From the NCBI GenBank assembly GCA_963823675.1, contig CAWGMT010000016.1, positions 620,001 to 684,000 on the forward strand: a DNA stretch of 64,000 bases, in the 5' to 3' direction. Below, piece after piece: positions 20,030-28,436 of the stretch. The position numbers and the translations under genes are program-made. The notes under the pieces are model-generated. The model had not been told where the DNA came from. It searched no databases and saw only the letters and a program-made list of their open reading frames with translations. The stretch comes from CAWGMT01 sp963823675. Lineage in GTDB: Bacteria; Planctomycetota; Planctomycetia; Isosphaerales; Isosphaeraceae. The stretch's first letter is position 1. Each line of letters starts with the position of its first letter.

Positions 20030-20086
20030 GTGTGACAGCCGCCCTCGGCTGTCCGGAAAGATGACAGCCGAGGGCGGCTGTCACAC
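20030..20086. repeat. Perfect 24-bp inverted repeat (long hairpin)
   Basis: Two 24-base arms (20030-20053 and 20063-20086) are exact reverse complements around a nine-base loop; the arm core is GACAGCCGAGGGCGGCTGTC. It lies between the phaC stop and the kdsD start, both on the minus strand. An A tract follows on the plus strand, so it is not a standard terminator for the minus-strand genes. Such elements recur in planctomycete intergenic DNA and may stabilise mRNA ends. Confidence 0.85.
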
Positions 20087-20122
20087 CCAAAAAAACTCCT
20101 CGATTCGTTTTCTTGCCGTGCC

Positions 20123-22025
20123 TTACTGCTCGAGCACATATCCACCCGGTGCATCGGCCAGTGGAGGATAGCCAGCGTGGGTGGCGCCCATCGGGGGAGC
20201 TGGCACAAGACCGCTCGAGTGTCGCTCCAGCCAGAATTGCCAGGCCGGCCACCAGGACCCCTCCTGGTGCGCAGCAATGGCTTGCCAGGTCTCGGGATCG
20301 ACGTAGTGGTCCCCTACGTTGTGCGTCCTCATCTGAAAACTGCGGTGCGGATGGCCTGGCTCGCTCACGATGCCGGCATTGTGTCCGCCAGTCGTCAGCA
20401 CGAACGTGAGCTCCGTGTCGGTGAGCAAGTGGAGCTTGTAAACCGATCGCCAGGGAGCGACGTGGTCCTTCACGGTGCTCACCACGAAAATGGGCACTCG
20501 GATGTCGGTGAGGGTCACCGGCCGGCCGACGACCTGAAGACGGCCCTCCGCCAGATCGTTGCGCAGGTAAAGCGAGCGCAAATACTCCGAGTGCATCTGG
20601 TACGGCATGCGCGTGCCGTCGGCGTTCCAGGCCATCAGGTCGGTCATGGGCTGGCGCTGTCCCAGGAGGTAGTCGCGAACCATCTGCGACCAGACCAGAT
20701 CGTTCGACCGCAAGAGCTGAAAAGCGCCGGCCATCTGGCGGGTATCCAGGAAGCCCTGGTCCCACATGAGGTCTTCGAGGAAAGTGATCTGATTCTCGTC
20801 GATGAAGAGGCCGAGCTCGCCGGGTTCCGAGAAATCGGTTTCGGCGGCGAACAGGGTCACGCTTTCCAGGCGGTTGCTGTTGTCTCGGGCCATGGCCGAG
20901 GCGGCGATCGCCAGCAGGGTCCCGCCCAGGCAATAGCCCACGGCATGAACCTTGCGATCCGGCACGACCGCCTCGATGACCGCGAGCGATTCTGAAACTC
21001 CCAAGGTACGGTAGTCGTCCAGGCCCAGATCACGATCATCCGCTCCGGGGTTTTTCCAGGAAATCATGAAGACGGTGTGTCCGCGCTCGACCAGGTATTT
21101 CACGAGCGAGTTCTCGGGGGAGAGGTCGAGAATGTAATACTTCATGATCCAGGCGGGCACGATCAGCACCGGCTCGGCCTTCACGGTCGGCGTGACCGGC
21201 GCGTACTGGATGAGCTCGATCAACCGGTTGCGATAGATCACCTTGCCCGGCGTGATCGCCACATTCTTGCCAACGTCGAAGTTCTCGGTGCCCACTGGCT
21301 TCTCGCCGAGTACCGCGTGTTGCCAGTCCTCGAACCAGTTGGATAGTCCTCGAGCCAGGTTGGTCCCGCCTTCACGGCAAGTCGCCCGCAAGACATCGGG
21401 GTTTGTCCACGGCAAGTTGGTGGGCGCGTAGAGATCGAGGAGCTGGCGGCCGACGAACGTGACAACCTCTTCGTCGTGGCAAGAAACGCCGCGCACGCCG
21501 GTGGTCGCGTTGTGCAGCCATTGCTGCAAGAGGAGGAACGACTGGTAATAGAGATTGAACGGCCAGTGCTGCCAGGTGGGGCTGTCGAATCGATGATCTT
21601 GGGGCAAAGGCTCGATGGCTGGCGGAATGTCCGGTAACAAGCTACGCGCGGGCGGCATACGCGCTGAAGCGAAGCCCCTTGCGCAGCGACTTCCGCACCA
21701 GGTCGATCTGCTTGCCCGGCGAGACGCCCAGATGCAACAGCCAGTCAAGATAAACGAGACTGAGGCCGGTTGGCGAAAGTCCGAAGCTGAGCCGGCCCCG
21801 CCAGGCTCGCAGCAGGCGGTCCCAGTTAGTTGCACTTTCCGAGTCGGGTGGAGAATGCATGGGCCGTGGCTTTCGCACCGCCCTCGCGCCTGCCTGCGAA
21901 GCGCCGTCGCCGGAAAGAGCCCTTGGCCCTCGATTTGGAATCTGGAGCGAGAGCTTTTCGTCCGGCGCGGCCAAAGCGCCAACACCACCGGCCGCTCGCC
22001 CTGGGACTGATTTCGTAATTTCCAC
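20123..22025 (-). CDS. phaC: Poly(3-hydroxyalkanoate) synthase, frameshifted near N-terminus
   Basis: About 634 residues over two frames. The first (GTG at 22025 with AGAAGGGAG upstream) gives the typical N-terminal phrase LSLVYLDWLLHLGVSPGKQ and ends at about 21650. The second carries the alpha/beta-hydrolase core: VGYCLGGTLLA with the catalytic Cys, VPIFVVSTVKDHVAPW with the Asp, and TGGHNAGIVSEPG with the His. It polymerises hydroxyacyl-CoA into storage granules. One base is gained or two lost around 21645-21670. The core is intact, so an assembly error is plausible. No phaA, phaB or phasin gene is adjacent. Confidence 0.85.
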
Positions 22026-22222
22026 GGCATGTCTCCCTTCTGGACTCTGGCGAAACGCCGGGCCAATCCATTACGATTAGCCCGTGAGTCGAATCGGGAA
22101 TGGTGGACCGCGACTCCTCCTCAAGTCCACCATGCTGGCCGGTCTGGTGCGGCAGTCGTTGCCGTGGGCCGAGATCGGCCAGAGTGAGTGGTCGGGCGTG
22201 CGGCCAGGCGGACTCCGAAGGC

Positions 22223-22260
22223 AAAAAAAAGCCCGCTCCTGCGCAGATTCGCATAGCGGG
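22223..22260 (-). terminator. Intrinsic terminator of the candidate small RNA
   Basis: Read on the minus strand: CCCGCT, A, TGCG, loop, CGCA, GG, AGCGGG, then eight T. Both stem halves pair fully. It ends a minus-strand transcript well before phaC begins at 22025. Confidence 0.85.
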
Positions 22261-22301
22261 GCCGCCTTAGCCGGACATATTGCCCTTCACGAGCAATCTT
22301 T
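22223..22301 (-). ncRNA. Candidate small regulatory RNA, about 79 nt
   Basis: A promoter-like pair, a short leader and a strong terminator bracket about 79 bases without an ORF. Near its 5' end the RNA forms the hairpin ATTGCTC-GTGAA-GGGCAAT (seven pairs), then a short linker and the terminator hairpin. The span sits in the divergent gap between phaC and the CE15 esterase. No known family (6S, tmRNA, SRP, T-box or riboswitch) was recognised. It could also be a premature-termination leader of phaC. Expression is inferred only. Confidence 0.5.
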
Positions 22302-22307
22302 GAGTGT

Positions 22308-22336
22308 AATATACATCGGCGATCGCCACAAATCAA
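22308..22336 (-). promoter_or_regulatory. Sigma70-type promoter for the candidate small RNA
   Basis: On the minus strand TTGATT (22331-22336), 17-base spacer, TATATT (22308-22313). Start of transcription is expected near 22301. Confidence 0.5.
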
Positions 22337-22412
22337 GATAATAGCGGAGATCGCCTCCCGTGTTTTGCCAGCGGCCCCGACCCAACTTTTCCAGTCGTAG
22401 AGCAAACCTTCA

Positions 22413-23762
22413 ATGATCCGATTTTCCCACTTGGACAGACCGAGCCATCGCGGATCCCTGCTCGCCCTCGCCACGTGTGCGTTCACGTGGTTCACCACGG
22501 GCGGCAAATTCGCCGCCGCCCAGCAGGCGGAATTCAATTACGACGAGAACAAAGTCGATTCGTACACGCTACCCGACCCTCTGGTCATGGCCGACGGCCG
22601 GCCGGTCGCCAACAGTGGGCAATGGAACCGGGAGCGACGGCCCGAGTTACTGCGGCTCTTCGAGAATCACGTTTACGGCAGGGCGCCCGCTGCAGCCAGA
22701 ACGATTCACCCCAAATTCGACACTCAGCCGGACGACAAGGAGGCCCTGGGCGGAACGGCGGTCCGCCGCCAGGTCTCGATCCGCTTTACCGATAAGGCGG
22801 ATGGCCCCCGGATGGACCTATTGCTTTATATTCCCCGGGCCGCGGGCGGCTCGAACCGCGTGCCAGTCTTTCTCGGTCTCAACTTTGCCGGCAACCATGC
22901 GATCCACGCGGACCCTGGGATCACACTGTCCGGCCAATGGATGCGCGACAATCCCCAAGACGGCATCGTCGATCACCGGGCGACGGAAGCGTCCCGCGGC
23001 GCCGAGTCATCGCGCTGGCCGGTCGAGCGAATCCTCGCCCGCGGCTTCGCTCTGGCAACGGCCTACTACGGCGACCTGGACCCGGACTACGACGACGGCT
23101 TCAAAAACGGCATTCATCCCCTCTTCTACCAGCCCAACCAGGCGCGTCCCGCGGCCGACGAATGGGGCGCGATCGGCGCATGGGCCTGGGGCCTTTCGCG
23201 TGCGGTCGATTACCTCGAAATCGCGCCCGAGATCGACGCGCGAAAAATCATCGTCATGGGCCACTCCCGCCTGGGGAAGACCGCGCTCTGGGCGGGTGCC
23301 CAGGACCAGCGGTTCGCCGTGGTGATCTCGAACGATTCCGGCTGTGGCGGGGCCGCACTCTCCAGGCGCAACTTCGGCGAAACCGTTGCGCGGATCAACA
23401 CCTCGTTCCCGCACTGGTTCTGCGCCAACTTTCGCCAGTACAACGGCCGCGAGGACCAGCTTCCGGTCGACCAGCATGAGCTCATTGCGCTGGTTGCTCC
23501 CCGGCCCGTGCTCGTTTGCTCGGCGGCGGAAGACCTCTGGGCTGACCCCAAAGGCGAGTTCCTGGCCGCCCTGGCCGCCGACCCGGTCTACCGCCTTCTG
23601 GGCACCGACGGCCTGGCCGTCCGCGAAATGCCCACGCCGGCCCCAAACCAACTGATCAAAAGCACCATCGGCTACCACTTCCGGCCCGGCAAACACGACG
23701 TCACCGACGCCGACTGGGGCGCCTTCATGGATTTTGCCGACTACCACTTGAAACGACGTTGA
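22413..23762 (+). CDS. Secreted glucuronoyl esterase-like hydrolase (CE15 type)
   Basis: A 449-residue alpha/beta hydrolase with an N-terminal signal region (to about residue 37, AAAQ). The nucleophile elbow is GHSRLGKTALW, typical of bacterial CE15 enzymes, followed by ISNDSGCGGAALSRR, APRPVLVCSA and a C-terminal His in RPGKHDVT. CE15 enzymes cut the ester between lignin and glucuronoxylan; planctomycetes carry several such genes for plant polysaccharide use. Earlier annotation systems often call this family acetylxylan esterase. Starts 90 bases after the small-RNA promoter, on the other strand. Confidence 0.8.
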   Translation: MIRFSHLDRPSHRGSLLALATCAFTWFTTGGKFAAAQQAEFNYDENKVDSYTLPDPLVMADGRPVANSGQWNRERRPELLRLFENHVYGRAPAAARTIHPKFDTQPDDKEALGGTAVRRQVSIRFTDKADGPRMDLLLYIPRAAGGSNRVPVFLGLNFAGNHAIHADPGITLSGQWMRDNPQDGIVDHRATEASRGAESSRWPVERILARGFALATAYYGDLDPDYDDGFKNGIHPLFYQPNQARPAADEWGAIGAWAWGLSRAVDYLEIAPEIDARKIIVMGHSRLGKTALWAGAQDQRFAVVISNDSGCGGAALSRRNFGETVARINTSFPHWFCANFRQYNGREDQLPVDQHELIALVAPRPVLVCSAAEDLWADPKGEFLAALAADPVYRLLGTDGLAVREMPTPAPNQLIKSTIGYHFRPGKHDVTDADWGAFMDFADYHLKRR

Positions 23763-23770
23763 TCAAGGTA

Positions 23771-23932
23771 GTCATCACGCTCCGCGTGACGGTCTTTCAA
23801 GTATTCATCACGCTCCGCGTGACGGTCTTCAATTGACGCCACATCAGCATTGGCTCGCTCACCCAAGTAGTCATCACGCTCCGCGTGATGGTCTTCAATT
23901 GACGCCACATCAGCATTGGCTCGCACCCCTGA
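23771..23932. repeat. Short palindromic/tandem repeat cluster (core CGCTCCGCG)
   Basis: Three copies of the palindrome TCACGCTCCGCGTGA (23775, 23808, 23874). The last two lie within a longer direct repeat of about 60 bases with period 66 (GGTCTTCAATTGACGCC... through CATCAGCATTGGCTCGC). The cluster starts right after the CE15 stop codon and runs into the 3' end of the glycosyltransferase gene on the other strand. Confidence 0.85.
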
Positions 23933-25016
23933 GGTGGTGCCGCGCCTCCCGGTCGTCGGGGCATTCGGCCAACACGGCGCGCCAGAGATTGGCCGCCTCG
24001 GCACGATCGCCACGCTCCATCCCCAGCGCCGCCAGGTTGCGCCGGGTGAGGTGGCCGTAGATGCCTTGATCCACACTGGCAAACTGGTCCGGCCGCTTGA
24101 GCGTCAAGATCCGCCGCCAGCATCGCTCGGCACCGGCATTATCGTTCATGTTGCGCCGGACGACCGCCTCGCGGAAGAGTAGCTCGGCGTCGTCGGGATC
24201 GACCGCCAGGCCCGCCGCACCAGCCGCCAGGGCCTGCTGCTGCTCGCCCAGCATCTGGTGCGACCGCGCGATCAGGGTATACAGCTTGCGCGTGATCGAG
24301 TCGGTCGGCGCCGAGCCAGCCAGGCTGTGGCGAAGATTCTCGAGCGCCTGCCGCCAGTCCTGTCGCTCAATGGCGATGGCACCCAGGTTGAAGAGGACGA
24401 ACGGGTCGTCGGGCCGTTCGGCGAGTTCTTGCCGCAGGATGTTGGCGTCGCGATCAAGTTTCCTGGCCCGCAGCGCCCGATCGGTGTAGCCGGTATGCCG
24501 CACGGTGACATCGGTCCATTTCACGGGTACCCCGGCCCGCCGCAGCGCCGGCAGGATCTGTTCGTGCACGCGGTAAGTCCAGCGGACATCCTCGCGGAGC
24601 GGAAAGAGCCGGATGTGGTCGACCACCGTATCGCCGCCTCTCCCGTCCGGCCCCGGATCGCAGGCACATTTCACGACGTAGGCGCCTGGTTCCGGGCAAT
24701 GCGCCGCCAACCCGGGAGGGCGAGGCTCCGCCCGAGCCGGACTCAGACCAGGCTCACACGGAGGTTCGCCCTCCCGGAACCGCGCGTGATTCCGAAGGCC
24801 CTCCGGCAAAACCTCGAGCTTCGCGCGCTGGGGCGGGTCGACCACGTCATCGGCGTCGAGCCAGAAGGCATAATCGCCCGTGGCTCGTGCGAGAGCGGCA
24901 TTCCTTGCGGCGGCGAAATCGTCAACCCACACGAAATCAAACACCCGCGCCCCAAACTTGCGGGCGATGTCGCGCGTGCGGTCTGTCGACCGGGTATCCA
25001 CGACCACGTGCTGCAA
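23910..25016 (-). CDS. Glycosyltransferase family 2 with TPR domain, N-terminally truncated
   Basis: The frame opens at TTG (25016) directly in the first GT2 strand, HVVVDTRSTDRTRDIARKFGARVFDF, then VDDFAAARNAALARATGDYAFWLDADD with the catalytic DxD. The usual 25-35 preceding residues (xxLCMIVKNE...) are missing. The middle of the protein holds a Pro-rich insert, GEPPCEPGL...ARAEPRPPG, which is a translated copy of the dispersed hairpin repeat. The C-terminal half is TPR (DPFVLFNLGAIAIERQDW, ELLFREAVVRR). The last codons of the upstream kinase contain MKPTFAEPRRQSVKL, which could be the lost true start of this gene. Function: sugar transfer, acceptor unknown. Confidence 0.7.
   Translation of the reverse strand: MQHVVVDTRSTDRTRDIARKFGARVFDFVWVDDFAAARNAALARATGDYAFWLDADDVVDPPQRAKLEVLPEGLRNHARFREGEPPCEPGLSPARAEPRPPGLAAHCPEPGAYVVKCACDPGPDGRGGDTVVDHIRLFPLREDVRWTYRVHEQILPALRRAGVPVKWTDVTVRHTGYTDRALRARKLDRDANILRQELAERPDDPFVLFNLGAIAIERQDWRQALENLRHSLAGSAPTDSITRKLYTLIARSHQMLGEQQQALAAGAAGLAVDPDDAELLFREAVVRRNMNDNAGAERCWRRILTLKRPDQFASVDQGIYGHLTRRNLAALGMERGDRAEAANLWRAVLAECPDDREARHHLRGASQC
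24711..24778. repeat. Dispersed hairpin repeat, copy C (inside the glycosyltransferase gene)
   Basis: An imperfect inverted repeat with arms of about 25 bases, GGGAGGGCGAGGCTCCGCC on one side and GGAGGTTCGCCCTCCC on the other. It shares the arms but not the loop or the outer flank of the copies at 26771 and 45224. It lies in frame and is translated in the glycosyltransferase. Confidence 0.8.
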
Positions 25017-25032
25017 ATCTCGCCATGGTGGC

Positions 25033-26736
25033 TCAATCGGGAAAGAGCTTGACCGATTGCCTGCGCGGCTCGGCGAAAGTTGGTTTCATCGGGTCGTCTT
25101 GGGTATCTTCCGTCCACTCCAGCGATGCCAGCAGGGCCAGAACGACCTCGGGGTCAACCGGTTTGACGAGATGATGATCGAAGCCGACCTCGCGAGAGCG
25201 TTGCTGGGCCTCATCCTCGGCATAGCCGGTGACGGCCGCCAGGAGCAGGATGCGTGCTCGCAATTCGGGCTCCTGTTGCAGCCGCTGCGCGACCTCGTAA
25301 CCATCCATGCCCGGCAGACCGATATCCATCAACACGGCTTCGGGGCGGAATCGACGCACCGCATCCAGGGCGACCGTCCCATCATGGGCAACCTGCACAT
25401 CATGCCCGTCAAGCTTCAAGATCATGGCCAGGCTTTGCGCCGATGAGACATTGTCATCGACCACCAGGACCCGGCGCGAGCGTTTGTTGGCGGCGCAAGC
25501 CGTTGCCGGCTTCACTCCGGAATTCCGCGGCGATCGTTCCTCTTTCACTTCCGATTCGGGCTGGATCGGTAGCCGCACGACGAATTCACTGCCCCGGCCC
25601 AGTCCGTCGCTTTGAGCAGAAACAGTCCCTCCGTGCATCTCCACCAGGTTTCGCACCAGGGTCAAGCCCAGCCCCAGACCGCCCTGGGAGTGATCGAGCG
25701 ACTGGTCGACCTGCGTGAACAGATCAAAAATCTGCGCGAGCATTTCGGATGGGATGCCGATGCCCTTGTCGCGAACCCGGAAGACCGCTTCGGAACCTTC
25801 GACCGTGACTGCCAGGCGAATCTGGCCGCGGGCCTTGCTGTACTTGGCCGCGTTGTTCAGCAAGTTGGAAATCACCTGTGCCATCCGTAGCGAATCGGCC
25901 TCGACGATGACCGGACCGGGCGGCAAAACAATCGAGAGGCGATGGTTCAGCATCTCGATCATCGGCCGGCTGGTCTCGACTGCGAAAGCCACGATGGTCG
26001 CGACGTCGATCGGTTCCTTCTGAAGCCGGACCTTGCCAGTCGTGACGCGAGAGATGTCCAGCAGTTCGTCGACCAATTCCGCCATCTGCCGCACCTGGTG
26101 GTCGACCACATCGCGAGCCCAGCAGAGCTCATTGTCCTCCAGCCCGCGCTGCTTCATGATCTTGACGGCATAGCGGATCGGAGCCAGGGGATTGCGCAGC
26201 TCGTGGCCCAGCATTGCCAGGAATTCATTCTTGCGCACATCGGCTTCGACCAGCTTGCGTGTTTCGGCCTCGCTGTTGCGCAGAGCCTCCTCCGCTCGCT
26301 GGCGCTCGGCGATCTCGCGCTCGAAGTCGACCTCCGGGGGAGCCGCCGGCAAAACCGCGGGCCGTTGCATGACCAAAGGCAAGAGCGAAAGCGCCGCGGT
26401 CCAGCATGAGATCGCCGTGATCAGGCCGATCACGGCCGCACGCGCTTCGGGTATGACGACAACCCGGCCGGCGAACTGGGAACACCCGCAGACGACCAGT
26501 AATGCCCCCAGCAACCAGACACTCTGTCGCGAGGGAACGATGCGACGGCGCGCGAACGTCCAGTACGACGTGATGAGCAGCGCGAAGCTCGATAGTCCAG
26601 CAAAGCCGAGCAGCATATCGGACACTTCTCGCAAGGCGCTGAAGCTAAAGCTGAAGCCGGGCTTCCAGAATCCCCAGTGCGCTGCCGTTCCTGAACATGA
26701 GTCGGCGCAGACCTGAAGCAGATCGTCCAAGAGCAT
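25033..26736 (-). CDS. Hybrid sensor histidine kinase/response regulator
   Basis: About 567 residues. N-terminal hydrophobic segments (about residues 40-65, 75-95, 105-130) suggest a membrane sensor. A short coiled coil follows, then HisKA with LAMLGHELRNPLAPI (phospho-His), HATPase with NLLNNAAKYS, RDKGIGIPSE and GGLGLGLTLV, and a C-terminal receiver with VLVVDDN, the phospho-acceptor Asp in LMDIGLPGMDG and Lys in HLVKP. All catalytic boxes are intact. The ATG at 26736 was preferred over an upstream GTG. The gene stops 16 bases before the truncated glycosyltransferase, so the two may be co-transcribed. Confidence 0.88.
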   Translation of the reverse strand: MLLDDLLQVCADSCSGTAAHWGFWKPGFSFSFSALREVSDMLLGFAGLSSFALLITSYWTFARRRIVPSRQSVWLLGALLVVCGCSQFAGRVVVIPEARAAVIGLITAISCWTAALSLLPLVMQRPAVLPAAPPEVDFEREIAERQRAEEALRNSEAETRKLVEADVRKNEFLAMLGHELRNPLAPIRYAVKIMKQRGLEDNELCWARDVVDHQVRQMAELVDELLDISRVTTGKVRLQKEPIDVATIVAFAVETSRPMIEMLNHRLSIVLPPGPVIVEADSLRMAQVISNLLNNAAKYSKARGQIRLAVTVEGSEAVFRVRDKGIGIPSEMLAQIFDLFTQVDQSLDHSQGGLGLGLTLVRNLVEMHGGTVSAQSDGLGRGSEFVVRLPIQPESEVKEERSPRNSGVKPATACAANKRSRRVLVVDDNVSSAQSLAMILKLDGHDVQVAHDGTVALDAVRRFRPEAVLMDIGLPGMDGYEVAQRLQQEPELRARILLLAAVTGYAEDEAQQRSREVGFDHHLVKPVDPEVVLALLASLEWTEDTQDDPMKPTFAEPRRQSVKLFPD

Positions 26737-26770
26737 CACCTTTCTCGCCGCTAATTGGCCTTGCACGATC

Positions 26771-26852
26771 CAGGGAGGGCGAACCTCCGTGTGAGCCGGT
26801 TGTTTGCATGGCTCGGCCGGAGCCTCGCCCGCCCAGGATCACGAAACCCCAT
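26771..26852 (+). repeat. Dispersed hairpin repeat, copy A
   Basis: An 82-base element, GGGAGGGCGAACCTCCG...ATCACGAAACCCCAT. It is nearly identical, as reverse complement, to the element at 45224-45303. The two 25-base arms pair imperfectly around the loop GGTTGTTTGCAT. It lies just upstream of the histidine kinase start. Confidence 0.85.
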
Positions 26853-27178
26853 TTAGTTGGGTCGCGACGTTGGGGCGGTCTTGTGAGCGTCCTTGCCGCA
26901 ACGCCGATCGAATCTCTGTAAAACCGATATACTTTCCGGCCGCTGCTCTCTCAAGCCGAAACCGACGCGAGCTGGCCGCAAACGTCAATCTTGGGTCTCC
27001 TGAAATACGCTTCGAGCCTGCCTAACCTCAATCAATTCCTCCGTTCGTCTATTTGCCCCAGGTCGTCCAGTCGTCCCCGGGGTTCGGAGTTGCGATTGAC
27101 GCGCGGGTTCCATCGATCTAGACTTTGCGATCTGAACGCGACCGTTTGCTGTCGAATCGCGGAAAGGATTCCGCTCCC
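26853..27178. other. Intergenic, no gene seen
   Basis: A 326-base divergent gap between the histidine kinase and the lipoprotein gene. No ORF with coding character, RNA fold or clear promoter could be supported; a Shine-Dalgarno-like AAAGGA stands ten bases before the lipoprotein ATG. Confidence 0.5.
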
Positions 27179-28240
27179 ATGGATTCGAAGAGCCGGATGC
27201 CGGTATGGATCTTGGTATTGGCAACGGCCGCGGTGGCCGGATTGCTGATCGTCGCTGGCTGCGCCCTCGACAAGAACGGGGCTCGCAGCGAGGGCGTGTT
27301 CAACCGGATTGGCGGGCATGGCGGCGACATGATCGAGCCCAAACGCTGCCTGCTGCGCGTCGCAATCCTGAGTCGCCCCTTCGGTGATCCTCTGGTCAGC
27401 CAGACCATCTGGGCTGATGCCGATGAGCAAATCATTGCTCCAGCGGAGCGTCGGGCATGGGAAGTGAACGGCCTGCGGGTCGGGCGGATCATGGGGGAGC
27501 TTCCGCTGGAGGTGGAAGCTCTGCTCAACGAAACGTCTCCGAACCGAAAAGTCAGTCCCGCCACGTTCTTCGTGGAGAGCGGCGAACAAACGCTGATCAG
27601 CATCAGCGAGTCGGTCGAGCAAGCCAGCCTGCTCCTGAACCGGGATAACCACGCCTTTGGCCGGGATTTCAACGCGGCAAGCGGCTTCTTCCGGACGACG
27701 GTTGAGCACGACGGCGCACACAGCATCTCGTTGCGGCTCGTACCGGAGATCCACCACGGGCCAATCCAGCGCACCTACCAGGTTTTGCCCAACGCTTCGG
27801 CCTTTGCGCCCCAGCAATTCAAGATCAACGACGGGCAGCACGAAGAGACGCTCCGCGACTTGCCGGTTAATCTGGTCGTGGAGCCTGGCCAGGTCGTTGC
27901 CATCGGCTGTCGTCCCGAGCAAAGACGCAGCCTGGGCAGCTTTCTTTTCACGCAGGCTGTCGCGCATAGCGATCAACGGGTCCAGAAGCTGATTTTGATC
28001 TGGGCGGCGCGCAACATGGACGGAATCATCGAGAAAGGTTCCAAGGGCAACGACCGGCCCAAGGCCTTCAAAAAGGCGAGCGTATCGAAGTCGGCCTCGC
28101 CGCCAAACCGATCGGTCGCGCCCACCGCGGCGCCTGCGCCCGAACCCGAGTATCCGCCCAACAACCAATCGAAACCGGCACCAGCCCCGGCGAAAAACTC
28201 CCAGGATGCCTCCGCAAACCAGACCGACACGAAATCCTAA
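27179..28240 (+). CDS. Predicted lipoprotein, unknown function
   Basis: A 353-residue protein starting MDSKSRMPVW. The hydrophobic stretch ends in the lipobox VAGC, so the mature protein should be anchored by Cys27. A structured region of about 260 residues follows with no recognised family (for example LLRVAILSRPFGDPLV, VATFFVESGE-type strands). The C-terminal 70 residues are Pro/Ala/Ser/Lys-rich and disordered. The mixture suggests an outer-membrane or periplasmic lipoprotein with a wall-spanning tail. The gene is followed by rtcA on the same strand after about 200 bases. Confidence 0.7.
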   Translation: MDSKSRMPVWILVLATAAVAGLLIVAGCALDKNGARSEGVFNRIGGHGGDMIEPKRCLLRVAILSRPFGDPLVSQTIWADADEQIIAPAERRAWEVNGLRVGRIMGELPLEVEALLNETSPNRKVSPATFFVESGEQTLISISESVEQASLLLNRDNHAFGRDFNAASGFFRTTVEHDGAHSISLRLVPEIHHGPIQRTYQVLPNASAFAPQQFKINDGQHEETLRDLPVNLVVEPGQVVAIGCRPEQRRSLGSFLFTQAVAHSDQRVQKLILIWAARNMDGIIEKGSKGNDRPKAFKKASVSKSASPPNRSVAPTAAPAPEPEYPPNNQSKPAPAPAKNSQDASANQTDTKS

Positions 28241-28436
28241 TTCCTTCGAAGGAGCGACGCCCATGGATGGGTTCCGGGAATCGGACACGTTAAACTGGAC
28301 GGCACGCCGATCCACCTTGACCGCGACCAAGCCACGTCGCTGGATGGCGCATTCCGCTCACATGACGGTGCCGCGGCCTCATCGCCCCGGACGCCCCTGG
28401 CTTCTGCAAGCGGACGAACCCCCAGAGATCTGCTCG

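Noticed and set aside
23771..23932. Possible CRISPR array
   Set aside because: Repeats are palindromes inside longer tandem units with repeated, not unique, spacers; no cas genes nearby.
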